From the NCBI GenBank assembly GCA_903813345.2, contig CAIIXF020000473.1, forward strand, positions 1 to 10,000: DNA of 10,000 nucleotides, given 5' to 3'. Within the stretch, counting starts at the first letter, position 1, and each line of letters begins with the position of its first letter. This DNA comes from Owenia fusiformis. Lineage: Eukaryota > Annelida > Polychaeta > Sabellida > Oweniidae. Made by a program: the position numbers and the translations under genes. Below the pieces are notes generated by a model. The model saw only the letters and a list, made by a program, of their open reading frames with translations, ran no database searches and was not told where the DNA came from. Below are positions 1 to 7,337 of this stretch, one piece after another.

Positions 1-75
1 TTCAACATGTATGGTAATGACTTCAGTATGAATGAAATGTCCCTTCGTGTCCTGGTCTTGGTTTGTGACACGGCT
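1..75 (-). CDS. possible exon of the minus-strand microexon gene (weak)
   Basis: On the minus strand, positions 99-78 form a long pyrimidine-rich run ending in TTCAAG at 76-77, which could serve as a 3' splice site. The sequence after it stays open to the window edge in two frames. In the phase-0 frame that would follow the microexons at 407-592, the peptide begins SRVTNQDQDTKG. The base composition is less AT-rich than the flanks. Against it, the acceptor is AAG rather than the preferred YAG, and 25 open codons are easily reached by chance. I do not recognise the peptide. It is listed because it would be the next exon after 407-427, leaving an intron of about 330 bp in which I see nothing else. 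Confidence 0.18.
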
Positions 76-406
76 CTTGAATGGTGGGGGAAAGGAGGTA
101 TTAGACATTGTATCTTTTCACGTTAGATCGTGGTTTTGGGATATATAGGGTTTATTTTTCTTGACTGGTATGCACTTAGAGTTCGCTTATTCTTGCTAAG
201 TTCCATTAAAACTTTTGGTCAATTTCATTTGGCACATGTGCTTAGATATTTCTTGAGAGCTAGACATCACTAGTTATCTCCTGTTTTCACATAGGCCGAA
301 TTTACAGTTGAATTGTTAGCGTATGGCACCTACTACCAATTACAAAGTACCCAACGTGCCATTTTGACTTTGTTTAAAAGGTTTTGATCTCACTTTAGCC
401 ACTTAC

Positions 407-427
407 CCGTTCTTGCTCTCGTTTTTT
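407..427 (-). CDS. 21-nt microexon encoding KKREQER
   Basis: Read on the minus strand, this 21-nt block is preceded by an excellent 3' splice site (TTTGTTTTATTTGTTTCAG, from 430 upward) and followed directly by a near-consensus donor, GTAAGTGG (406-399). In phase 0 it encodes KKREQER, a fully charged or polar heptad typical of single-alpha-helix or coiled-coil segments. It sits 165 bp downstream, in gene order, of a second 21-nt microexon (572-592) with the same length, phase and peptide character. Both donors continue as GTRAGTGGCTAAA, which suggests the pair arose by tandem exon duplication. The parent gene cannot be named from seven residues. The splice sites are seen directly; exon use is inferred and would need RNA evidence. 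Confidence 0.55.
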
Positions 428-571
428 CTGAAACAAATAAAACAAATCCTAAAATAACACACATGTATTTAAATAGATGCTTACGTCAGTTTGTAACTTC
501 AAACAGCCAATATTTGCTTATTTTTCAATCACATTTCTTAATTTCATTAGGGTTTTATTTTAGCCACTCAC

Positions 572-592
572 CTCTTCCTGTCGTTGTCTTTC
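572..592 (-). CDS. 21-nt microexon encoding ERQRQEE
   Basis: On the minus strand the block follows the acceptor CTTTTGTATTTGCAG (from 607 to 593) and ends at the donor GTGAGTGG (571-564). In phase 0 it encodes ERQRQEE. It matches the microexon at 407-427 in length, phase, charge pattern and intronic sequence just after the donor. The intron between the two (428-571) would be 144 bp. Joined, they give a 14-residue highly charged run, as in flexible helical linkers of cytoskeletal, junctional or chromatin proteins, but no family is recognisable. The preceding exon in the same orientation may be 7338-7376, implying an intron of about 6.7 kb that holds the transposon relics described below. Chance co-occurrence of good acceptor, good donor and an open charged frame twice is unlikely, yet not excluded. 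Confidence 0.55.
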
Positions 593-633
593 CTGCAAAT
601 ACAAAAGTATAACATTTAAAATATACAAACGCA

Positions 634-692
634 TTGGATGGATGTTAAGATGGATGAATGGATTGATGTATGTTCATATGTATGGATTGATG
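634..692. repeat. degenerate (GGAT)n microsatellite
   Basis: The stretch contains repeated GGATGGAT, GGATGAATGGATTGATG and GTATGGATTGATG blocks, an eroded tetranucleotide tract just upstream (plus-strand sense) of microexon 572-592's acceptor side. Confidence 0.6.
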
Positions 693-1420
693 CAAGTTAT
701 TAATAATGTTTAAGTATAGTTTTAGAATTATGAGGCTTGTTCCTCTAGTCCTGAACTATTTGTGCTAAGTTTACTAATAGCGAGATAAATAGTGACATAA
801 AAAAGGGTGAACGCACCGAAAACGGAACAAATCGTGGAACGTTCGATATATGACCAGACAACCTTCCTGGGTGTAAAAAGCAACTGTGCCGAAAACTTCC
901 TCCACTATTCATCTACTATTCATCATTTTCGCATTTTTTACCCCTACCCGTAAAATGTATAGGGGTAGGCTTAATGACCATCTATAACATTTTAGGATTA
1001 TCATTAAATGGTATCATAATTTCAATGTTGGGACCTTTTACCATGATACACATGATAATTAGTGAGATTTCAGTCAATTTTTAGTAAAATGAATATTTAC
1101 TTATCTTTAATTAAATGAATTCATTTTATCTTTTTTCCAGAGTAGCATATACTTCGACATGATAAACGATGTAATTTTAATTGAAAATAAAATAAAGTTT
1201 GATAAATTATGTGACATCTGATCACTTCTTGTTTTTGACAAGGTCATGCTTGAGTGACAGTGAGCATCAATGTTTATGATAGAATCTAAATCAGTTTTTG
1301 TATGTATGGTTTTGACCTACATGATTAATAAAAATAATCGAGATTAGTTCTGCTTATTTTGCTGAACTGTTATGTTTGAAGTATGATATTGTTGGTCTAA
1401 TAAAGGCAGTTTAAACAGGA

Positions 1421-1442
1421 GTGTTGTGTGTGTTGTGTGTGT
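1421..1442. repeat. short GTGTT/GT repeat
   Basis: Two GTGTTGTGT-type units run together as an imperfect GT-rich microsatellite of about 22 bp. Confidence 0.6.
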
Positions 1443-2011
1443 CTTGTTACTAGGGTAGATTTCAGCTAGACTGCCAATCAATACAGGTCCTTACTTTTAC
1501 TTTTTGGTATTTTGTGAACATTTAAAGACTAAATATCTGCATAAGATGTAGATGCACAGGTAGATGAACATCTTGTGAGAGGGACCTTTTAAGACCCCTT
1601 AGCTATTAATGATATAGGAATGACAGAGTATGTTAATAGTCAGGAAAATGAACCAACAGCTGTATCATATATTTATAAAGCTGAATTGTGTTCATTGAAA
1701 ATGTTTCTCATGTGGAGTATTTGGAAAAAAAAATCAAAAAAATATGTATTACTGGAAACAGGTATTACAAGTTGTTTGAATCTTTAGATATTTATTTGTT
1801 ACCTGATATATATTGTTTCTTTTTACATTATAACAACTGTTGCAAGCAATCTTAATCTTAATCAGGATGGATAATACAAATAAAGGACCCACGGTCCTGT
1901 GCTCACACAGTTTGGAACCTTCAGGGAATGTATATCTTAGACTTTCAAACAAACATATTGATTTGGATTTGTAGTCCTCGAACTTTGAGAAACTTAGATA
2001 ACACAGTCGCG

Positions 2012-2037
2012 TGACCTAGTTTGATGACCTTTGACCT
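2012..2037. promoter_or_regulatory. TGACCT half-sites including a perfect DR1
   Basis: TGACCT occurs at 2012-2017, 2025-2030 and 2032-2037. The last two form TGACCTTTGACCT, on the minus strand AGGTCAAAGGTCA, which is the textbook direct-repeat-1 site of RXR/HNF4-type nuclear receptors. The same TGACCTTTGACCTTGA string also occurs in dispersed repeats of marine invertebrates as I remember them, so it may be repeat-derived with no regulatory role. Confidence 0.25.
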
Positions 2038-2142
2038 TGAAAATTTTACTTATTCAGAGCTCAGTAAGGTATTTTGTTGACTAAGCTGACCAAAATTCAC
2101 ATCCAAAAATCAATTTGAAGAAACATCTTTTTTGACATTCTA

Positions 2143-2166
2143 CTGCTGCTGCTGCTGCTACTACTA
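2143..2166. repeat. (CTG)5(CTA)3 trinucleotide tract
   Basis: Five CTG units are followed by three CTA units. No open coding context was found, so it is probably a non-coding microsatellite. Confidence 0.7.
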
Positions 2167-2257
2167 GCTTTAAAATCTTCTGAGGACATAAGTTGCTTGC
2201 ATATGCAGCAACTACTACAAGTCATTTGAAAGTCTAGTATTTACAGAAAATTTGACT

Positions 2258-2271
2258 TTTTGACGTCAAAA
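2258..2271. promoter_or_regulatory. 14-bp palindrome containing a CRE-type TGACGTCA
   Basis: TTTTGACGTCAAAA is a perfect palindrome around TGACGTCA, the full CREB/ATF consensus. There is no nearby promoter to give it a target, so it is recorded as a motif only. Confidence 0.2.
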
Positions 2272-2360
2272 TCCACAATTTCTCGGAAACCGGGCGAACT
2301 TTGGAAATGGCGATGATAGGTCAAATAGGCATTATGGATATGCATAAAATGAATGTGGAT

Positions 2361-2387
2361 AGATTTAGATTTTAGATTTTAGATTTA
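2361..2387. repeat. (TTTAGAT)n short tandem repeat
   Basis: Four near-identical copies of AGATTT(T) follow one another over 27 bp. Confidence 0.65.
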
Positions 2388-2391
2388 TGAA

Positions 2392-3463
2392 CTTTACACA
2401 TGCATACCCATAAAGGGTTAAGTGTACACAAAGTAAACACTAATTTTACAAGGAAAATGGGTCTTATCATAGATTTTCTCAATATTCTGATTTTATGCTT
2501 ATCTTAAAAGCACAAAGAGACCTTTCAAATGAGCCATGGCTTGTGTCTTAACACTTTTCCCTTGCATATATAGACCAATAAGTCGGATTTGAATTTAGCA
2601 CATTTTCCTCTAAATCTTGGGCATACTTTTGGCTCTGTAGCACAATTTCAATTTTTGTGATAAGACCAGTTTTCCTATGACCAGACTCATATATAACAAC
2701 ACACACAATTAATACTTCATAATAAATAAAATGAACAAATAAATATGTATCATGGATGAGCACATGAATGGTGATTGTAATACGCGTCCATTGTTTATGT
2801 TATATTACATTCATGAATAAATTCTGCTACAATTTCAATTTTTTTTCACAAGACATCCAATATTGGAAAAAAGGGAATCATCCTCCATGTTGAAAAGGAG
2901 TTTAATTGGATTGCCGTGTGATTCAAGTAAATAGAGCATTTGCTTTCTATATATACTGTATTTTTTTACATGAAAGCATCATATGTTTTTCGTTTTCTAT
3001 TAAATTGCAATCCTCGCGAATTCTTTCATCGACCTTTGATTTTGGGCGTTTTATCCACCCGTTTCTATTTTTAATTTGTGGTTACTGATATGAAACTTTG
3101 TTAGACTTCGTCGTAAATGCCCATTTGAAATTGAATCTTAATATGGTTCGAACCTGAAATTGCTTTTAAATATGTTGTACGTATTCAGTTTGCGACATTG
3201 GTCGGAATTCAATTGATCGGCCAATAATCTTCAAAACTAATTTTTGATTTACAAACAACTTCGGATGCGTCAATAGTATATTGTTTTACATCTGAATTAT
3301 TATTGATGTTGCTGGGAGTATCTCCTGAAAACGATACTACCTCTAATCTACCCATTACACTTTTAAAATTCCGCATCCACAATGACGTGTTGTTCTTTGA
3401 TAGGTCATTAGATGTGCATATGACTCAATCCGAATAGGAGTTTTAATTTGTGCAGCCAATGTT
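2392..3463. other. AT-rich intron or intergenic DNA without recognisable content
   Basis: Short open stretches at 2548-2763 (minus) and 2906-3088 (plus) show no conserved motif and no convincing splice borders. One imperfect hairpin, ATTGGTCG/CGGCCAAT, lies at about 3198-3226. I see nothing else. Confidence 0.5.
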
Positions 3464-3490
3464 GACGGACGGACGGACCAACGGACGGAC
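3464..3490. repeat. (ACGG)n / (GGAC)n microsatellite
   Basis: GACGGACGGACGGACC followed by AACGGACGGAC forms a tetranucleotide tract of about 27 bp. It directly precedes the recognisable part of the DQAH-family pseudogene. ACGG tracts are common in dispersed repeats of marine invertebrates, so it may mark the edge of an older mobile element. Confidence 0.7.
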
Positions 3491-3769
3491 TGTGTGAGCC
3501 AAAAAGCATAATCAGCAAAAAGCTGTCACAGACTGGAATATCAATAGATCAAGCCCATAAGCATAATAATAGTGTGATCAAAAGTGAGGGTGGAGCTGCG
3601 GGGGTTTTCAACATCGATACACAACGATCAGCTGATTGTAGTGTTACTGTGACTGAGCAGCAGATCGATGACGCGTGTGTTGATAAACAAAGATCAGCTG
3701 TAGATGTTGACGCCTTGATCACCAAATCGAACAATCTTACACATGCGATACGGCCCAAAGTTCCATCCA

Positions 3770-3791
3770 GGGGACGGGGCAGGGGGAGGGG
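3770..3791 (+). other. G-quadruplex-type motif in the RG-coding stretch
   Basis: GGGG-AC-GGGG-CA-GGGGG-A-GGGG gives four runs of at least four guanines with 1-2-nt loops, an ideal intramolecular G4 pattern. It results from GGN/AGG codons for the RG repeat. Confidence 0.6.
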
Positions 3792-3837
3792 ACGCAGCGT
3801 ATCGGCACCTGATGGTACACCTGTTTTTATGAGAAAG

Positions 3838-4155
3838 GGTGATATAATCTTTGGTGATACGAATGCCTGTATTGATTCCTTATATGGAGATAGGGGTATA
3901 GGATGTCCAACACATAATGGGAGATTGTTTATTGATTTTAGTAACAGAAATGGGCTCATCCCAGTGGATATGTTGAGTAAAATTTGGAAGGGACCTTCAT
4001 ATACATTTAGTAGAGATTACACTGGCAGTTCGTATATCGATCATTGTGTAATATCTGCCGCATTTTTAGAGAACATTAAGTCTGAAATAAGGCATAATGA
4101 ATGTATCATTAATACCTCTGATTACCTGTCTATGTCAGTTAATATTGTATTTGAT
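3838..4155 (+). pseudogene. endonuclease (EEP-type) C-terminal fragment of a non-LTR retrotransposon
   Basis: The translation shows the second half of an apurinic-type endonuclease/exonuclease/phosphatase domain as found at the start of LINE ORF2 proteins. The order is GDIIFGDTNA (GDxNA, 3853-3867), NGRLFIDF, GLIPVD, GPSYTF, YTGSSYIDHCVIS (IDH at about 4036-4044) and NTSDYLSMSVNI. In active enzymes the last motif is SDH and its histidine is catalytic; here it is SDY, so the site is lost. The N-terminal half with the first catalytic residues is absent: an RG-rich stretch abuts GDIIF directly, implying an internal deletion or a fusion. The ORF stops at 4285 before any reverse transcriptase. The fragment would have nicked target DNA in a live element. 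It resembles CR1/L2-like LINEs most, by inspection only. Confidence 0.7.
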
Positions 4156-4920
4156 GGACAGGCTTCATGCTCTTTAAACAACATATTAATTTCTCAATAC
4201 TCTAGACGTCCTGCACTAAACAACTATATTTTGTATGTTTTTTGTATGTTTTTTTGCTTCATAACCTTTTATAACCTTTTATGTTAAACTATATGTATAT
4301 GATCAGAATTGGTCGCAATTAAGAAATATATAATATATAACAATCCAAGCGCGTTACAGAAGTGGATGGGCAGTGGTCCAGAGATGGCAAGAATGTTAAC
4401 TGAGTTTGAGGATGTGATGAAGGATAATGTTGACGAAGTCCTTGCAATCCATGAGCACAGTGTTAGTCATCAAACCAGTTTCAAGAAAGATGTCAATTCC
4501 CTTATTGAGGTTATCAATGATTTAGGAAACCCCTTTATTGCAACATCGAAGCAACTTTCGACACTTGATACTTAAGATGTAATATCAAGCAGTGCAGTTG
4601 ACACATTGAACACAATTAAGGAAAAGGGGAAAAGTCAATGTGAAGTATATATAAAGGAATTAGAATTATTGATAGATCAAAAGCCATCACAGACCCAATC
4701 AAAAGAACTAATTTCAAGATTTTCAAACAACAAAAGAAGAAATCTAACTCAAGTTCAAAGCTAGCAAGCTTTAAAATGACACTGCCTTGTTTTGACGACT
4801 ATACATAGCGTGCCAGAATAGAGACGGCAACTTAGATGAATTTTTCCGACATGAGAACCAGGCATTCCCTCCATCCCTTTCACAAGAGTGAATAAATTGT
4901 GTCGTTTCCCCATTGAGCTC

Positions 4921-5270
4921 CATAATAAAAATGGAATTTTCAAACTTAATATTTTAAAATTCTACGTGGTGAAAAGTTGCATATTGAGTAGTTAGTTAAT
5001 GTTATGGTATAAAAAATTCAAAACAAAAAAGGAATAAAGAAAAAATGCCACGGAGAAGTCTCATTAGCATATATTCAAATCAATGGTGTCTAATGATTTG
5101 CCTCGTCGACATGCCCAATGGGATTGGTTCAGATATTGCTAGATAGCGCAAAAATCGAGGGAGTATACTAAAACCATATTATGGGTTAATTACATACTAC
5201 TACAGGATTATTTTTTATCAGGTTTGGGTAAAAATATAGTTTTATTATGGCCATATTGTCGGCCTAGGCC
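4921..5270. other. non-coding flank between pseudogene and microsatellite
   Basis: AT-rich sequence with short A-rich patches (5010-5047). No conserved peptide, splice pair, tRNA box or inverted repeat was found. Confidence 0.5.
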
Positions 5271-5319
5271 CGTCCTTCCATCTGTCTGTCCGTCCGTCTG
5301 TCCGTCTGTCCGTCTGTCC
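5271..5319. repeat. (TCTG/TCCG)n microsatellite
   Basis: About twelve tetranucleotide units alternate TCTG and TCCG. In frame 1 they read as PSVCPSVCPSV, a well-known spurious peptide. The ORF through it (5224-5487) has no other family resemblance and is best treated as non-coding. Confidence 0.8.
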
Positions 5320-5429
5320 AGCAGTGTTCTCGAAAACCGCTACATATATCACCAACTGTTATCATTCAACTGTTCGGGGATAACTTATAAGTGCATACAG
5401 CTGTGGATGAAATATTTTAACCGCAATAC

Positions 5430-5486
5430 CTGCATCATGTCGGCCATTTTGAAGTCAAATGCTAAAATTCTTGTCTGCAAAGTTTA
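5430..5486. repeat. isolated copy of the 125-bp repeat core
   Basis: CGGCCATTTT and then GCTAAAATTCTTGTCTGCAAAGTTT match the landmark CTAAAATCTTGTCTGTAAAGT of the tandem units at 6739-7175. The mariner-type element at 5656-6721 lies between this copy and the array, and may have inserted into a once longer array. Confidence 0.45.
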
Positions 5487-5886
5487 AGAAAAACGGCTTC
5501 ACAGTTGCTTTTAAAATGTCAACATCTTGTTCAGCTAACTTCATTCTACATCTGTTTAGGTTTTGAGAGCAATAATAATTTGTATCATATTTGAACGGTG
5601 TTTTGAGTATTTATACTATTTATAAACTATTTAGTAGCTTTATAAATAATACATACAGGGTGGTCCAAAAAATGGGATACTCATATTTCAGAAATTTTTT
5701 TGATGAAAACATGTCATATTATATACCAATGGATAGGGAATTTACTCATCTTTAATCTGGTATATCACAAGTTCAAATTTATTATAATGTCTGTCAACCA
5801 GCGTCCATAGTATAAATGACGTCATTTTCGTTTCAAAACGGTTTTTTTCGACACTTGCAAAAAACAAATTTTATTGTCAACTTTAT

Positions 5887-6209
5887 TTACATAAAAATAC
5901 GTTCTATGTCCACCATTTTGATCAAGTGTATCCCTTAATTTTGGCTTAAACTGGTCAATGGCATCATTGATATACTGTTAAGACAATGAATTTCACTTCT
6001 TCAGGAACTGAATAGATGTACGGTAAAGGATTTATGGTACACTAATTCTGTTATAGTTCTCCCCATACGTGGTTGTCGCAGATGTTGGGTAATCGGGTAG
6101 TGAGGCAGTTATTAAGGAGGGATGGATCTAGGCACATTTTCTTTTAACCTTTTGACAAGTTCTTGCGGGAGCTATTGATTGGAGCCCCATCTTGTTGGAA
6201 AATGTAATG
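5887..6209 (-). pseudogene. Tc1/mariner transposase fragment, left arm (DD37D-type spacing)
   Basis: On the minus strand HYIFQQDGAP contains the second catalytic aspartate (codon 6191-6189) in the typical mariner QQDGAP context. CDNHVWGEL gives the third catalytic aspartate (codon 6077-6075) followed by the usual W-G-x-L. The two are in the same frame with 37 residues between them, the DD37D arrangement of one Tc1/mariner group. A TAA lies 15 codons after the first of these, and a 2-nt insertion after GEL shifts the frame. Downstream, in shifted frames, come DQFKPKLRDTLDQNGGH and the end of the protein. The first catalytic aspartate and DNA-binding domain are missing. It is non-functional. 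Confidence 0.8.
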
Positions 6210-6219
6210 ATTCGAAAAT

Positions 6220-6483
6220 GAGCTCGTATCAGGATGGTCCAAAAACAAAATTATTGGGTCATCCAATATCAACGTCTGCGACAACGACATATTGGGAGAA
6301 CTAACAGAATTGGTTTATCATGAACCCCTTACATCTACTTGGTCCCCTATTAAGGATAGAATTGTTGAGAAGTGAAATTCATTTTCTCAACAGCATATCG
6401 ATGATGCTATTGACCAGTTTAAGCCAAAATTGAGGGCTACATTTGATCAAAATGGTCGGCATATTGAATATCTGTTTATGTAA
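6220..6483 (+). pseudogene. Tc1/mariner transposase C-terminal fragment, right arm
   Basis: Plus-strand frame from 6220: the recognisable part begins VCDNDILGEL (third catalytic aspartate at 6280-6282), with YHEPLT, then TGA at 6373-6375, then DDAIDQFKPKLRATFDQNGR followed by HIEYLFM and the natural stop TAA at 6481-6483. The NG-x-HIE motif just before the stop is the standard C-terminus of Tc1/mariner transposases. Apart from the TGA the frame is intact for 69 codons from 6274. This copy starts further 3' in the transposase than the left arm, since QQDGAP is lacking. It is the second half of the head-to-head fusion. Confidence 0.8.
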
Positions 6484-6738
6484 ATAAAGTTGACAAAAAA
6501 CTTGGTTTTTGCATGTTTTGGAGAACCCATTTCGAAATGAAAATGACATCATTTATATTATGGACGCTGGTTGACAGACATTATAATTAATTTGAACTTA
6601 TGATATACCAAATTAAAGATAAGTAAATTCCCTCTCCACTGCTATATAATATGACATGTTCATCAAGAAAATCAATTTTTTTTTTGAAATGCGAGTGTCC
6701 CATTTATTTTGGAACACCCTGTATATAAATTTTTCCGT

Positions 6739-7175
6739 CTTAAAATTGTGTCGGTAAAATCTAGTCTACTCAAATTCAATTTAACCATTTGACGGGTCAA
6801 TTTCAAATTTTCAATCTAGATCTGATTAGCTTTTTGTCACTCTGGGTAAATGTTAGGCAGCGTCCTAAAATCTTGTCTGTAAAGTTTTGTATTTGCATTT
6901 TCAGATTAACCGTCCGAGGGATCAATTGAAACTGATTACTTTTTCGCATTCTGGCTAAATTTTAAGGTGGCCCTTTTGGATTTTCTATTCTGAAATCCTC
7001 TTTGTAAAGTCTTGTCTACATGTTTTCTGGCAAACGAGTTGAAGATAGATTTCAAATTTCCAGCAATGATACTTTGTTAGGCAGTCGTTTTTAGGCAGTC
7101 CTGCTAAATTTTTTTAGGCGGCCACCATTTTATCTTAAAATGTTGTCTTTTCAATTGATTATTGTTAGGCGTTCA
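6739..7175. repeat. diverged tandem repeat, period about 125 bp
   Basis: Unit landmarks recur at about 6739, 6864, 6991 and 7134: CTTAAAATTGTGTCGGTAAA, CCTAAAATCTTGTCTGTAAA, TGAAATCCTCTTTGTAAAGT and CTTAAAATGTTGTCTTTTCA. Later in each unit come an (A)ACCGTTYGASGG-like segment with TCAATTTCAAA, then TTTTTCGCATTCTGGCTAAAT-like and TTAGGCAGYC / AGGCGGCC blocks. Spacings are about 125, 127 and 143 bp, the last unit being partial. The copies are heavily diverged. A lone core lies at 5463-5486, and a weaker one (TTAGGCATTTTCTTGTCTGTGA) at 7682-7703. I see no coding capacity. Confidence 0.6.
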
Positions 7176-7337
7176 GGATGAAAAAATGCAGTGGTCACAC
7201 ATTGGTGGCGACATGTCTGTGCGATACATGCGACACATTTGTGTTCTTGTCTTTTTTCTCACTTTACCTCATTCTGAACTTTGCATGTTTTGGCGTCTTG
7301 ACTGTGGACTCAGTTTAAACAAACTGAAAAAACTCAC

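Larger units (their letters stand above)
593..2011. other. intron or intergenic DNA with short simple repeats
   Basis: No exon-like stretch or conserved protein fragment was found on either strand. It holds a degenerate GGAT-type tract (634-692), an 8-bp-stem hairpin TACCCCTA/TAGGGGTA near 939-968, a GTGTT/GT tract (1421-1442) and otherwise AT-rich sequence with stops in all frames. It fits the first part of the large minus-strand intron. Confidence 0.5.
3614..4338 (+). mobile_element. LINE-derived insertion flanked by AACA repeats
   Basis: The sequence interrupts the DQAH-family pseudogene exactly between GVFN and NPSAL. The flanks carry AACA on both sides (3610-3613 and 4339-4342), consistent with a 4-bp target-site duplication. 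The insertion plus one AACA is 729 bp, so it keeps the frame and makes an accidental chimeric ORF of about 237 codons from GTG 3574 to TAA 4285. The 5' part encodes a low-complexity tail with a repeated QRSA motif and SRGRGRGRGR. The middle encodes the endonuclease fragment. The 3' end is AT-rich with duplicated TTTTTTGTATG and ATAACCTTTT units, not poly(A). No reverse transcriptase is present, so it is a truncated or internally deleted element. Confidence 0.5.
3511..4920 (+). pseudogene. decayed copy of the DQAHEQN / NPSALxxWMxxGPE repeat-protein family
   Basis: Three conserved blocks appear in order. Block 1 (3511-3613) reads GISIDQAHKHNNSVIKSEGG and ends AAGVFN, against a remembered pattern (I/A)xIDQAHEQNNxxVKGxGGAxGL. 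Block 2 (4339-4764) reads NNPSALQKWMGSGPEMAR, then LTEFEDVM, FKKDVNSLIEV, LGNPF and LDT, and continues past a TAA at 4573-4575 through KELISRFSNN to TAG at 4762-4764. Block 3, shifted +1, runs about 4769-4920 with RLYIACQNRDGNLDEFFRHE and NQAFPPSLSQ, interrupted by three stops. The blocks belong together because the junction 3612/4342 restores GVFN-NPSAL in frame. As I recall, the family is multicopy in cnidarian, molluscan and cephalochordate genomes, with unknown function and probable mobile-element association. The N-terminal and C-terminal parts are missing. The copy is dead: stops, a frameshift and a 725-bp insertion. Confidence 0.7.
5654..6723. mobile_element. palindromic (head-to-head) Tc1/mariner element
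   Basis: The element spans 5656-6721 and is flanked by TA on both sides, the Tc1/mariner target-site duplication. Its ends match over about 30 bp: CAGGGTGGTCCAAAA at the left, and CAGGGTGTTCCAAAA at the right read on the minus strand. The inverted similarity does not stop at the TIRs. Positions about 5656-6090 on the minus strand align with about 6264-6721 on the plus strand, including transposase codons, the stop, ATAAAGTTGACA, ATGACRTCATTTATA and TGGACGCTGGTTGACAGACA. Thus two 5'-truncated copies of one transposon are joined head to head with their 3' ends outward. Both transposase fragments are broken. The arms have diverged by substitutions and small indels, so the fusion is not recent. 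Confidence 0.85.

Noticed and set aside
2548-2763. Minus-strand ORF with QSQKYAQDLEEN after a CTACAG acceptor-like site.
   Set aside because: It looked like another helical exon, but the upstream tract is not pyrimidine-rich and no proper donor follows.
3549-3959. Minus-strand ORF of 136 codons.
   Set aside because: It lies opposite the DQAH-family and LINE coding frame, which carries real homology, so it is a shadow.
3614-4338. Helitron origin for the insertion, since it begins TC after an A.
   Set aside because: There is no CTRR end or 3' hairpin at the right border, and the AACA duplication does not fit helitron insertion.
5224-5487. Plus-strand ORF of 87 codons with PSVCPSVCPSV.
   Set aside because: The peptide is the translation of a TCTG/TCCG microsatellite and a dispersed repeat core; no family motif and no splice or initiation support.
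7273-7278. Possible 6-nt minus-strand microexon AATGAG between TTCAG and GTAAAG.
   Set aside because: The borders are fair, but six bases carry no coding signal and chance matches are expected.
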